Shown here: in pieces, positions 20,657 to 31,273 of the stretch | Layout: every line of letters begins with the position of its first letter | Numbering within the stretch: position 1 is the stretch's first letter | DNA from: Tenodera sinensis | Lineage: Eukaryota > Arthropoda > Insecta > Mantodea > Mantidae | Direction: 5' to 3' | Assembly (NCBI GenBank): GCA_030765045.1 | Contig: CM060963.1 | Location: forward strand, 112,770,735 to 112,834,734 | Length of the DNA: 64,000 bases | Made by a program: the position numbers and the translations under genes | Notes under the pieces: model-generated | Database searches by the model: none | Told to the model about the DNA's origin: nothing | Seen by the model: only the letters and a program-made list of their open reading frames with translations

Positions 20657-21779
20657 TATATTTTTATAATTTACTGCTTTACCAGATACTTCCTGTAGCT
20701 GATAATATAAGGTTGATTGAATGCACACCAATTCAGCTTATATAACTGCCAGAGTCCATGGTCAGTATGGTGAGGTATACTTCCAGTCCACTGGAGACAT
20801 TAGAAGAAATTGTTAATGTATGTTAATATATTTATTATAATAAAACATACATATAATAAATTAAATAACATACATGAAACAATATAAATGTTCTGTTGTA
20901 GGGAAATTTCTGTTGCCAGAATGATAACGGTAATGATAATGGTGATGAAAGTGAGTATCCTCCGGAAGACAAACATGTAGTTGCAACAAGATCGAGTTGT
21001 ATGAAGGCGAAGTATTTTCTCAATTTTAATTCAATTTTAGGGAAACCCAAAATCATGGGGTGGCCAAAAAATTGAGTTCGGAAATTAATCCATACATAGG
21101 CTATATTCAAGAATCCAAATTACAAAATATGTACCAAACCTGCTTGAAATATCTGCAAAAGTAGATTGTCTTTATCAGGCAACACTCACAGACATATACG
21201 GCCAAGTGCATTAATTTGATGTTGAGACACAGCTCTGTGGTGCCGCAGTGGGCTTAATGCATACATTACTTTATACAGACATTAAAACAAAAAGATAGAA
21301 AACTAAGTAACGTCAATTATAAACACAGCACCTTAAACACTATCACAGCAATAATTTGTTATATTTAGGGTAAGAGCTCTTCTTCAGAAGCACAGAAAAA
21401 AACATACTATTCATTGTTGCAGCAGCGACCTACGAAGATGGCTATTGCACATGAATGGAAGAAACCAAAAGTAACAGCTACCAATTCAATCTCCAGTGCT
21501 GCAAAAGTATAAAAGTATAAAAGGACATAGCTCTAAAAAGTGAAGCACATAAGAAATATTTATGAAAATAAAACAAGAAGAGTTGGAAGTCATACAAATG
21601 AAAAAGGATATGTTAAGTGAAAAATTGAAGTTCTTGAAAACAAAAAATTCCGAAAACATGTAAAATATGATAGTGCGGAAATAAATTCTAACCTTTTCCA
21701 ACTTTTTCCTTTTCTCCAATTTAAGTAAAAGTCTCTTAATTATAGCTTGTCTGGTAACTTGTCCTAGATTATCATCATC
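20657..21779. other. Unassigned
   Basis: AT-rich sequence with no recognisable element or gene. Confidence 0.4.
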
Positions 21780-22830
21780 CCTTGATTCAGGTGCAAAGCA
21801 GGTATTTGAAAATTGCCCTCATCTTCTTGTTGGAGTAACTGATTAATCTGAGGATTCACAGGAGGTTCATCCTCTTGAGCTGCTACAGCAATGTTGTGCA
21901 ACACAGCCGTAGCAACTGTAATGTTAGAAATATTGTGTAGGGTGCGTCAAAGACCCAAAGATATAGCAGGAAATCTTTTCCACACACTGTACTGTCTCTC
22001 AACAATATTTCTTGTTGCGATATGTGCTTTTCTGCTGGCGTGGTGGGATTTTGAATAGATGTAAGGAGATATGATTTACAAGGATAACCTTCATCACCTA
22101 AAAGATAACCATTGGGTATTTTTCTTGTCTCAAGATGTGCTCTTAGTCAGGAATCCTGGAATATAGTGCTGTCGTGAGTTGAATCCGGCCATCTAGCTAC
22201 TATATACCTTATCATGAGGTTTGAATCACTTAAGGTTTGCAAATTTAAAGAAAAATAACCTTTTCTATTTCTAAATACCTCACCATGTTCTCCACCAGGA
22301 GACTGTATTCTTACATGAGTGCAGTCCAATGCACCAAATACACCAGTGAATCCAGCTATTCTATGAAATCCCTCCATAACCTCATTTTGTTCCCCTGGTG
22401 CGAAAGGCAGTTTTATGTACTGAGGTGATAACAACGCAATGGTATCTGAAACCCTGTGTATTATGTGACATGCCATCGTTCTGCTTATATCACTCACGTT
22501 ACCCTTGAAATGTTCCAGTCCCATAAAATCGTAGTGCTGCAAGAAGGAGTTTTCTAGGTGATATTAGAGGCTCTTGCTGAAGAAAACTTGAGTTGTTGGC
22601 CAATTTTATCTAAAATTAAAGTTACTGTTTCTTTTTCCAAATGGAATCTTGTCCGAAACAAAACTTCATTCAGTTCTTCAAACAGATCCCTCCTCTCTTC
22701 TAATACTCCCTCTTTGTTGTGTTCAAACCAATGGAGATACTGAAGGTACAGCGTATAATTGTTAAACTCCATTTTGGATTCTTTACCGAGGTTTTCGTTG
22801 AAAACTGATCCACAGCAAGAGATAAACATT
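21780..22830 (-). pseudogene. HARBI1-like PIF/Harbinger transposase
   Basis: Read on the minus strand it begins with MEFNNYTLYLQYLHWFEHN and LFRTRFHLEKETVTLILDKI, the N-terminal helical part. In 22542-22147 it has GVFGALDCTHVRIQSPG, EVFRNRKGYFSLNLQ and IVARWPDSTHDSTIF. Beyond an in-frame TGA at 22147-22149 the third block YLLGDEGYPCKSYLLT and the end NIVERQYSVWKRFP can still be read. These are the DDE-type catalytic blocks of PIF/Harbinger transposases. Frame breaks near 22550, the TGA, and smaller lesions inactivate it. Domesticated HARBI1 genes are intact, so this is a transposon copy. Terminal repeats were not identified. Confidence 0.88.
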
Positions 22831-23184
22831 TTACCACAGTAAAACGCTGGTAAAGTCGAAACCGAGCTTGGTGCAACAGAAATACGACTTTACCCTGATA
22901 AACTATAAACTTTAATGCAGTATTCTCTTAACCAGGATTGGTACACATGACCATTAGTGTTATTGGAGATCATGCACAATTTACTAAAGTAACTGAACCA
23001 CTCAGATACCAACTGCAAGCTCGCACAAATTCTCTCACCCAGTACTCCATAATTGTAACTTTATATCACTGCTTGTATCCAATAGGATTAGCTCAAGCAA
23101 TAATTTCTCCTGATCCAACCAAGTTCATTTGTACATAAACAACCAACGTTCCAAAAATTACAGGCTGATAATTGGTTTCAAATG
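22831..23184. other. Unassigned
   Basis: A stretch between the HARBI1 copy and the following LINE with no recognisable coding signal. The last part may belong to that LINE. Confidence 0.35.
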
Positions 23185-25055
23185 TTATAAGCAAAATATT
23201 GCAATGATCACCCTCAATGTGAAAGGAGACTTTAATGCAGCCTGGTGGCCCAGCATACTCTGCACCTTAAAAGAATTGAGATGTCCAGAAACCTTTTCAG
23301 TTTAGTAAAAAGCTATCTAAGCGAGAGATATTGCACACTTACAGTACACAATATCACTGTCAAAAGATGCACAAGTAAAGGATGCCCCAGGGATCTTGCT
23401 GCAGGCTGGGATTGTGGAACATCCAGTACAATTCATTACTAAAACTGGATTATAAAAAGTATACGAAAGTCATCACATTCACAGATGATTCACTTCAAGG
23501 TTACAGCAAATTAGAAGTCGAAAATAACCCAAATATAGAACATCAAAAAATATCAATATGCGCAGTAAACAACAAACTAACATTCAATGAACAGAAGTCA
23601 AAAGTAATTGTCATAACAAGAAACAGACTGAGAACTGGACAAGACATACAATTATACCAAAATAACAAAATAGTGACAAGTAGATTGATTGAAATGCCTT
23701 GGAAAAGTAACTGACAAGAAGTTCCAATTCAACCAACACATTGACTACATAACCAAAAAGGCAACAAAATTTATACACTTTTTTTCAAAGTCAGCCATAA
23801 TCAACTGGGGATTAAGGACAGAGATGCTAAAGACAATACACAAAGGTGCCGTATAACCTATGGTATCATACAGAGACCCTGCATGTGTGCTAACAAGGAT
23901 AAAAAACTGCTGTAAAACTAAGAAGAGTAAAACAAATGATAAACATTAAGCTAGCAGAAGCATACAGAACAACTTTACATGAAGCACTACTTGTGCTAAC
24001 AGGATCAATCCCTATAGTAATACAACTAATGGAGATTGCTAAATACAACATCACACATAAGTCAGATGAACTGTTACACTAGTCGGAGAAGAAACAATAA
24101 TAGATACATCTATAAACTAAAAGCAATGGTCCCATCCAGCAGAGAAGACAAGCATATTGGCAAAGGACAAATAACGGCAATACCAAATAAATATTTTCAC
24201 AGACAGCAGTAAAAACAACAGTGGAGTAGGATCAGGAATAATAATATACATAAACAATGAAACAGCCCACCAGGTACAATATAAACTACACAACAGGTGT
24301 TCAAACAATCAAGCAGAGCAATTTGTTATTCTGAAAGCTTTGGAAAAACTAAAAGAAATCAACACCAAGGGAATGGAAAAAACAGTTGCAATTCACACAC
24401 ACAGCAAGATAACCCTCGACCTACTAAGTAACAAGAAACACAACAGCTTGACTCACGGAATCTCAAAGATTATGATACACTTACAGCAGCATGATTGGGA
24501 ACTTCACTTCACTTGGGTGAAAGTCATGTTGGAAAAGAAGGCAGTGGTGAAAAGATGGACTTTCTGTCCAAACAAGCAGACTGGAGTAGAAGTTGCACTC
24601 AGCAAAACATCATTGAGTATGGTCAAAAGAGCTCTAATGGACATTAGTGTAGAAAGACTGGCAACAGAGTGACAAACTACAACCAAAAGTGCTATTAGAA
24701 AATCATTTTTCTCTAGCGTATAGCATAGATTAAAATCAAATATCACCCTCAGACTCATAGTTCTAACTATAGGATGTAGCAAAATTGAATATCTACAACG
24801 ATTTAAGATAATCGAAGATCGACTTGCATCTGCAATAGAAACACGCAACAGCGTACCACATTTTTTACGAACACGAAGTGACAGTGTTACAAAATCTCTA
24901 GAAAAGAATATTCTTATGTCAGGTGGACTTCTTTTCTTCTTTCCCTGATTACCCTCCGCTTATGTAGGACTTACACCCCCTAGGATTCATGTAGTATTAC
25001 ATAATGTAATGAAACATGTAAAACAATAAAGAATCTTAAAAAAAACCAAAAAAAA
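23185..25055 (+). mobile_element. R1/jockey-like LINE relic with RNase H, A-rich 3' end
   Basis: RT blocks can be read across several frames: MITLNVKGDFNAAWWPSIL, LFSLVKSYLSERYCTLTV, KGCPQGSCC..LWNI, FTDDSLQGY, NKLTFNEQKSKV. The RNase H block follows (IFTDSSKNNSGVGSGIIIY and SNNQAEQFVILKALEKL near 24190-24350). The element ends with an A-rich tract near 25040. The first glycine of the usual TDGS is lost, and the polymerase box reads TDD. The gene is thoroughly decayed, with stops in every frame. Confidence 0.82.
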
Positions 25056-25825
25056 TAAACCCTAGAACTTATAAGCCAGTGCCTAGGGTTAGGTGCTTGT
25101 CTGGGAGCAGAAGAACCTCTGGACCAGACAGAGTGAAGACCTGGAAGCAGGTGGTCAGCCAAGCACCAGGTATGATAGTGAGGAAGAGGATATTGGTCAA
25201 AATGTGAAAGTGAACTAGTCACCAAATACTTAAAATATTTTCAGAAATTTGCAAATAGCTTAGATTCCGACTTTCTAATCAAAATAAAATATACTGTAGT
25301 TTAAAAGTATTGGAAACAAATGATGTAATTGATACACTATGCATGCAGTACTGCACTATGCAATGGAGCATGCAGCAAATGAAACTATTCAAATACTAAA
25401 AATCTACCTACTTTGCAATAGCAGACAAAATGAACACGTTTAGCAGGCGTAAAGGAACCAAGACTTCAAGGATACAGACAAATACAGTTTAAACACAATA
25501 AGTTACACATTTTAAACAAATGGTAAAGGAAACAGCTTTCCTCTGCACTTCTTGCTAGTGTAGCAAACAATTAAAATATGACCAACAGTGTGGAAACAGT
25601 GCAAAATAATGTTTCCAAACATAAAACTCATGAAAATTAAATGTTTAATACAAGGGAGCATGTTATTAAAATCTATAAAACTATGTTTGCCAACAATGAA
25701 AAACTTTCGCTCCACTTACTTAAAAAATCCTTGAGGACTACTTTCACAAAGGCTCCTCTCCATCTTTATCTGGTCGGCCAATTGATCTGTAAGAGCCCAG
25801 CACAATGATGCAATGTGTCCAGCGC
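25056..25825. other. Unassigned
   Basis: No gene or element recognised in this AT-rich stretch. Confidence 0.4.
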
Positions 25826-25876
25826 AAAAAACACCAGCCATAAGCTTGTTGGCATAAATAAATAATAATTACCATC
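25826..25876 (+). repeat. SINE tail fragment
   Basis: AAACACCAGCCATAAGCTTG with the following TTGGCATAAATAAATAATAA matches the 3' end of the SINE at 26023-26207 closely. It is a 5'-truncated copy about 300 bp away from its relative. Confidence 0.6.
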
Positions 25877-26022
25877 TAAAGGTTACTTAAAACCCGGGAC
25901 ATAAAGTACTTACAATTGTAAGTCACCCTTAGGGTATTCATCTCTGATGTGAGATTCCCTTGTGGTCTAACCAGGAAAAGTATGAATCAGCTGGGGAATT
26001 TAATGTCGTACTGGCAAGTTGG

Positions 26023-26207
26023 CCATGGTAGCTTAGTGGTTAAAGCAGCTGCTCGATAAGTGGAAGATCAGTGGTTCAAATCCCAGCTATGGTATGGAAT
26101 TTTTCAGTCCTGATTCTACCTCTTAAACATTGCCCACACACGGCTTGTGTGTTTAAAAAGCACCAGAGTAAGCTTGTTGGCACAAATAAATAATAATTAC
26201 TGTTACA
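26023..26207 (+). mobile_element. tRNA-derived SINE
   Basis: The head resembles a tRNA, with an A box in TGGTAGCTTAGTGGTTAA and a B box in GGTTCAAATCCC at about 26072. The body includes TTCAGTCCTGATTCTACC and ends in AAATAAATAATAATTA. The body sequence TTCATTTCTGATTCTACC also occurs in the inverted pair at 60471-60670, so they belong to one family. It is not a functional tRNA gene because the acceptor and anticodon arms do not pair. Confidence 0.75.
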
Positions 26208-27236
26208 ATTATTGCCTTTAATGTGGCAAACAAGTGACTCAGACAGGTCAAATCTTGTACTTTTACAATGCACAATCCCATTAACCTGCCAGTTTTGTAT
26301 GTTTCTTTTGGCAGCTCATATATTGCACTCTATATCTCTCACAATCAAGCACAAAAATGTAGAGTTTGATGATCCCTAATTTTTTTCCATGATATGACAT
26401 ACACACGCTGTTATTATTTTGTTCTGCACAATGAGATTTTAAAATATCTTGAAAAAACATTCTCCTTTGGTGAAGAACTCTCAGCTATATGCTTCAAAGC
26501 TCAGATACTAATAGATTGCTTCATTATCATCTACACAATTGCTTCGTCCTTCAGAGAAATGGGGCTAGCTTAATTACAAGTTGCACATCTTAAAAACTAA
26601 TTACACGTTTCATTTAGCAGTCCACATAGAAACAGCACAATTCAGCAATCACTGAAACAACTTTACCATGAGAGGACAGAAGTAGTAAAGCAAAACATGG
26701 AAGTTGTGTGAAAGCAATAGATATAACTCTATATTGTGATTACCTAAAAGTTCATAATTACAAGCTTTTGTGGCATTCTCCTATTAGATATAATATTACG
26801 GTGTAAGACAGGGATGGTGACCACGCACGTCACCTGATGATATATGAACAATACGAAATCACAGATCCCAGTAATATTATTATAATAATAATTAACTTAA
26901 TTTTTTCTAACAGGCCTTGCTCAGGAGTTAGAAATGGCTAACATTGAATGATGAGAAATAAGAAGCACATAGACACTTAATAGGTAAAAGACAATGTGAC
27001 TCGACGGGAATGTTACTTGTTTAAGAGGATTACTACAGCTTTTTCTCCATTTGTTCCTAATGCTGGCTGTCTCTTGAGGTCCCAATAAGTACTTGATCTT
27101 GTGCATATATTTTTTTAATATTTCCTGTCTCGCAGTCTGCTGTTAAAAAGCAGGCAGTGAATAAATACAGCATTCCACACATGTGCAATCTTCTTGACCT
27201 AACTGAATAATTAGTAAAATTGACCAAAATTAACAG
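26208..27236. other. Unassigned
   Basis: No gene or named repeat is visible here. Confidence 0.4.
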
Positions 27237-27830
27237 TGTATTCAGGAGTTATGTGTTCAATATGCAATTATTTTGTGATGTAAACTCAAAAAAATGTTGG
27301 TATGCAGAAGGAGTTATGTATGATCAATAAAGGCCGGAGGGATGTGCACTCGCATGGGATACAGGTTACCTGGACGCAGAGTATGAATGACGTCAGAAGT
27401 ACAGCACGGCCATCGAATGTGCAAACAGTTGCCACTAGAAGCAAGAGTCAAAAACAACGTAAGGTAGTACTCTGCAAAATAGTAAAGCAGACTCAAGGTC
27501 AAGGTGTAGTATAATGCGACTGTTTTGTTTCTTCTCGCAGTGAGCTGCAGATGTGGAGTGATATGATGCTTGTAGGTTGTGCTGCAGTGAAGCGGTTTTC
27601 GTAGTCAGGTTGTACCTCTTGCAGTTATTTACATGAGTGAGGGATAGCAGTAAAATCCATGTGCAGTATACCCATAGAAAAACACACACGCCTCCGGGCT
27701 TTAATGATCAATATGCAATTATTATGTGATGTAAACTCAAAAAAGTGTTGGTATTCAGGAGTTATATATGTTCACTTGTAGTTATTTTGTGATGTACACT
27801 TATAAAAGTTTTGGTATTCAGAAGGAGTTA
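27237..27830. repeat. Local repeat of about 70 bp flanking a 370-bp insert with inverted ends
   Basis: A unit with TATGCAATTATTTTGTGATG, GTAAACTCAAAAAA, GTTGGTAT and AGGAGTTATGTAT occurs at about 27256-27325, 27711-27765 and, shorter, 27780-27833. Between the first two, the segment 27317-27710 begins TGATCAATAAAGGCCGGAGG and ends with the near-complement CCTCCGGGCTTTAATGATCA. This looks like an insertion with inverted ends of about 20 bp. Confidence 0.55.
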
Positions 27831-27905
27831 TGTATAACAATAATTTAATTGTAGTGCGGTTAAACTGTAAATTAATATTGTCTATTGCTTGTATAAACTT
27901 AATAA

Positions 27906-27937
27906 GAATAAAATTATTATTGTTGTTATTGTTGTTG

Positions 27938-28023
<86 letters not shown>
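27906..28023. repeat. (ATT)n microsatellite
   Basis: About 30 ATT units preceded by a few ATTGTT variants. Translated frames give meaningless poly-Leu or poly-Ile and should not be annotated as genes. Confidence 0.97.
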
Positions 28024-28149
28024 GTTCTTGTGACAAAGTTAAAGTGTTATAACGTAATTGAAGTTACAAAGTTACATTCTATTTAAATATTGTTCTCTAC
28101 AAATCTGAAAATTTGCAAATAAAGTTAAATGTTGGTTAATTCTTCGTTT

Positions 28150-29935
28150 GGTTCCATTCCTACCATAACCCACGCACACCCTGCAGATTAGGACCTCTTG
28201 CTAGAGCTAGTCTGGACACCAAACACCAGATCTTATACGTCTTAGAGGCGACGACATTCGACGGAGAGGAACGTTTGCATCACCATCTGATCAAAGAGCA
28301 ACTGGAGAGAGTCTCGCATCTACTTGGATGTTATGCGTCAGTTTTCAGTCAAGGGAACAGCGATTAGTTGTACCAACAGAGTGCTCTACCACATCGACAC
28401 CGGAGATGCCCAACCTATCCGGCAACCACCAAGATGTATTTCTCTAGCAAAGCAAGCAGAGCTGCGGGACATGCTGCAGGACATAAGATCTAAGGAAAAC
28501 ATTGAAGAACCCAACAGTTCTTGGTGCTTCCCGGTAGTCCTGGTAAAAAAAGACGGCAAAATTCAGTTCTGCATGGATTACCGGAAGCTGAATGCTATCA
28601 TCCGAAAAGACACTCGACACTCTGGATGCTCTTGATGGTGTCCAGCAGTTCTGAACTTTGAACTTGAAATCAGGGTACTGACAGGTGGCTCTAGATCCCA
28701 GAGACAAGGAGAAGACCACATTCTCAATGAGTCAAGGACTTTGGCAATTCACAGATATGCCCTTTGGCCTCTGTAACGTGCCAGCCACCTTTCAGCACGT
28801 CATGGAATCAGTGATGAGGGGCCTGACTTATGGCACTGCCTGTAATACCAGGACGACATCATTCTGTTGGCAGCACCTTCAATGATCATCCAGAGAATAT
28901 GGGCAAGGTGTTACGAGATTACAAGCAGCCAATCTGAACGTGCCAGTTGTTCAGCAAGAAGTTTCACTATTTGGGCCAAACAGTTTCTCCCAAAGGGGTA
29001 GCCACAGAGCCGGAGAAGGCTCAGGCTGTGAGAGACTGGGCTTGACCAAAAGAGATGACACTTGCGCAGTTTTCTGGGTCTGTGCAGCTACTACCGCCAT
29101 TCACCTGAGGCTTCTCCAACATCGAGAAGCCCCTCAGAACACCAATCTTATATTTGGACGGAAACGGCCAAAGTCGTGTTCTAGGCACTTAAGTCTGCAG
29201 TGCCCCTATTTTAGCATTCCCACAACTGGACTGTGATTTCGTTGTGGACACTAATGCTAGCGACAGCAGAATTGGAGGCATTTTATCCCAGATCCAAGAC
29301 AGACAGGAGCAAGTGATAGTCTACTAAAGCAAGACACCTTCCACAGCTGAGAAGAACTACATTGTTACCCGTCATGAGCTCCTGGCAGTAGTAAAAGTGC
29401 TGAAGCATTTCCATAAGTACCTATACAGTCAGCCATTTCATCTGAGGACTGACCACTCTGCTCTCACCTAGCTGATAAGCTTTAAAAACCTAGAGAGCCA
29501 GACGGGAAAGAGCCATTCCAATGTGGATGCCTTATTGAGAAGACCTTGCCCAGATGAGCATGGCTACTGTAATTGGGTGGAGCAGAAGGAATACACCTTC
29601 TTCATGATGTACATGAGTTGACCTGTCAACACATCCAGGTAGCAAGCGACCCAATAAAGATCCAGCACAACCAGCGAGCCAACAGCCTACAGTTTCAGTA
29701 GGGTGATTTTTTGGGGCTGCAGCACCCTTGCCCTACCCGGACCAAAGGGTACTGCCCCAAACTGAAACAGCCATGACAAGGAGTGTACCGCATGGTAAAA
29801 GGGATAAGTGATGTAGTCTACTGCTTCCAGAGACTGTCCCGTGGGAAGATGCTGGTGGTGCATTCGTCTGGTCCACTATGACGACACTGCTCAGGGTGAG
29901 CAGAGTGGCATTGACACATCAAGCTTCCCTGTCGA
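28150..29935 (+). pseudogene. Ty3/gypsy pol relic (RT, RNase H, integrase tail)
   Basis: Fragments in changing frames follow pol order. HIDTGDAQPIRQPPRCI and FPVVLVKKDGKIQFCMDYRK come near 28400-28590. DPRDKEKTTFSMSQGLWQF and DMPFGLCNVPATFQHVM come near 28700-28800. The polymerase box is shifted near 28850 (YQDDIILLA). RNase H pieces (VVDTNASDSRIGGILSQI, SKTPSTAEKNYIVTRHELLA, LRTDHSALT) lie at 29240-29470, and SNVDALLRRPCP near 29520. The integrase C-terminal phrase GKMLVVHS is near 29850. Lesions are numerous, so the copy is much older than the gypsy element at 1-4235 and is of another lineage. LTRs were not seen. Confidence 0.85.
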
Positions 29936-30126
29936 GTGAGTGAGTGAGTGGTGTTTAAGGGCCCGTCGACAGCTAGGTCATTTGGGCCCCAAGTCAAATT
30001 TAAAGGATAAAACACTCACTAACTTCTGGTTAAGAACTAAGCTAAAATACAAAACTAAAAGATGCTAAAACAGTTAAAATACTAAAAAAGTTAAGGTTAA
30101 AACCGTTAAAACACCAAAAAGATTAA

Positions 30127-31162
30127 CCTCTTGAGGCATATCGACGTGAAATCACGTCCATTTAAAATGACGGATGAGCGATATGGGCGTGTATACACGT
30201 CCTGTGCGTTTAAGCATTTAACCCTTATTTATCCCTTATCCAACTCAACTTATTATAATTTTCCCTTTATGAAACATTTTAGTAAGGTCTATATACTTTA
30301 TTGGCTTACCTTAATATGTTCGTTCTGCAGTGATTTACCTCAAAACAGGGATAAACACACAAGGGTACATACATCTCCACATTCGCGAATTCCCTTCTTG
30401 CGGCACACGAAACACTTTGGAGATGGGCGGCACTTCTTTGCTGTTGGTGGTATCCTTTTAGGATAATGTTTTCCTTGAAGTCTGAGGGGTGCAGGGGTTT
30501 TGGATTTTCAACCCCCAACGTGGTATTGTTCAATTAGGCTGCGAGCTATTTATAGTCGGAAGTCAAGGTCGGTCATTGTCCTGTGTAGGTTTAGAGAGTT
30601 CTCTAAATTACCAAACAGTTGTATATGGTTATATCCAGTTGGTGCAAAAATATCTTTTTATACCACTTCTCCTTTCAGCTACAAGCAGGAAAGAATACGT
30701 ATGTATTTCAACAAAGAAAGACACGGACTCTACTAAGTTACGAAACTCGCGTAAGCAAAAGTTGCAATGTTGATCTATTCTGATGACTCAAGAGACCACG
30801 CATACAGTAGCGCTTTATTACACAGTATGCTGACACATAAGCCACACATACAATGGGTGTTCCTTTACTGTTTCTTTCTGAGAACTTATATTAGATGCGT
30901 TCGTCAGAGCAAAGTTGACTTTTCACCACAGTGAAACAAAATTGTGTCATTTCAACGTTTTGTAAATACAACTCAACTTTGCTGATGACGTACATTTATA
31001 CTGCATATAACGAGTTTTATACCAGTTTTTGTTTCATTAAAATAACTTAATATTTACACAAAATACAGCTGTGTATATACGAAGCACTTTTAGCGCATTT
31101 AACAATTTAAATGGTAGCAGTTCTCGGCTCGCGGACGTTTTAAATGACCATCGCTCAAGAGG
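30127..31162 (-). mobile_element. piggyBac deletion derivative (1,036 bp)
   Basis: It is bounded by TTAA at 30123-30126 and 31163-31166 and ends in inverted CCTCTTGAG. On the minus strand it corresponds to the two ends of the 34254-36504 element. About 500 bp of the 5' end is joined near 30655 directly to the part that follows position 35954 of the larger copy. Only the cysteine-rich tail of the transposase remains, out of frame. It retains a short segment near 30630 that the larger copy lacks, so it is not derived from that exact copy. Confidence 0.92.
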
Positions 31163-31273
31163 TTAAAATGCTAAAAAGGTGAATGATAAAACTGTGACAG
31201 TTTAAAATACTAAACAGTAAAACAAAACAAATCTAATTGCAGATTTGTAAATCTTAAACTCAAAAGTCTAATA

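Noticed and set aside
21486..21719. Hydrophobic 77-codon minus-strand frame
   Set aside because: The phenylalanine-rich composition results from A-rich sequence, with no membrane-protein family features.
26023..26100. A tRNA gene
   Set aside because: A and B boxes are present, but the cloverleaf arms do not pair and the sequence continues into a SINE body. The same holds for 9620-9692, 60530-60598 and 60690-60735.
27830..28086. Reading frames with long poly-Leu or poly-Ile
   Set aside because: They are translations of the (ATT)n microsatellite.
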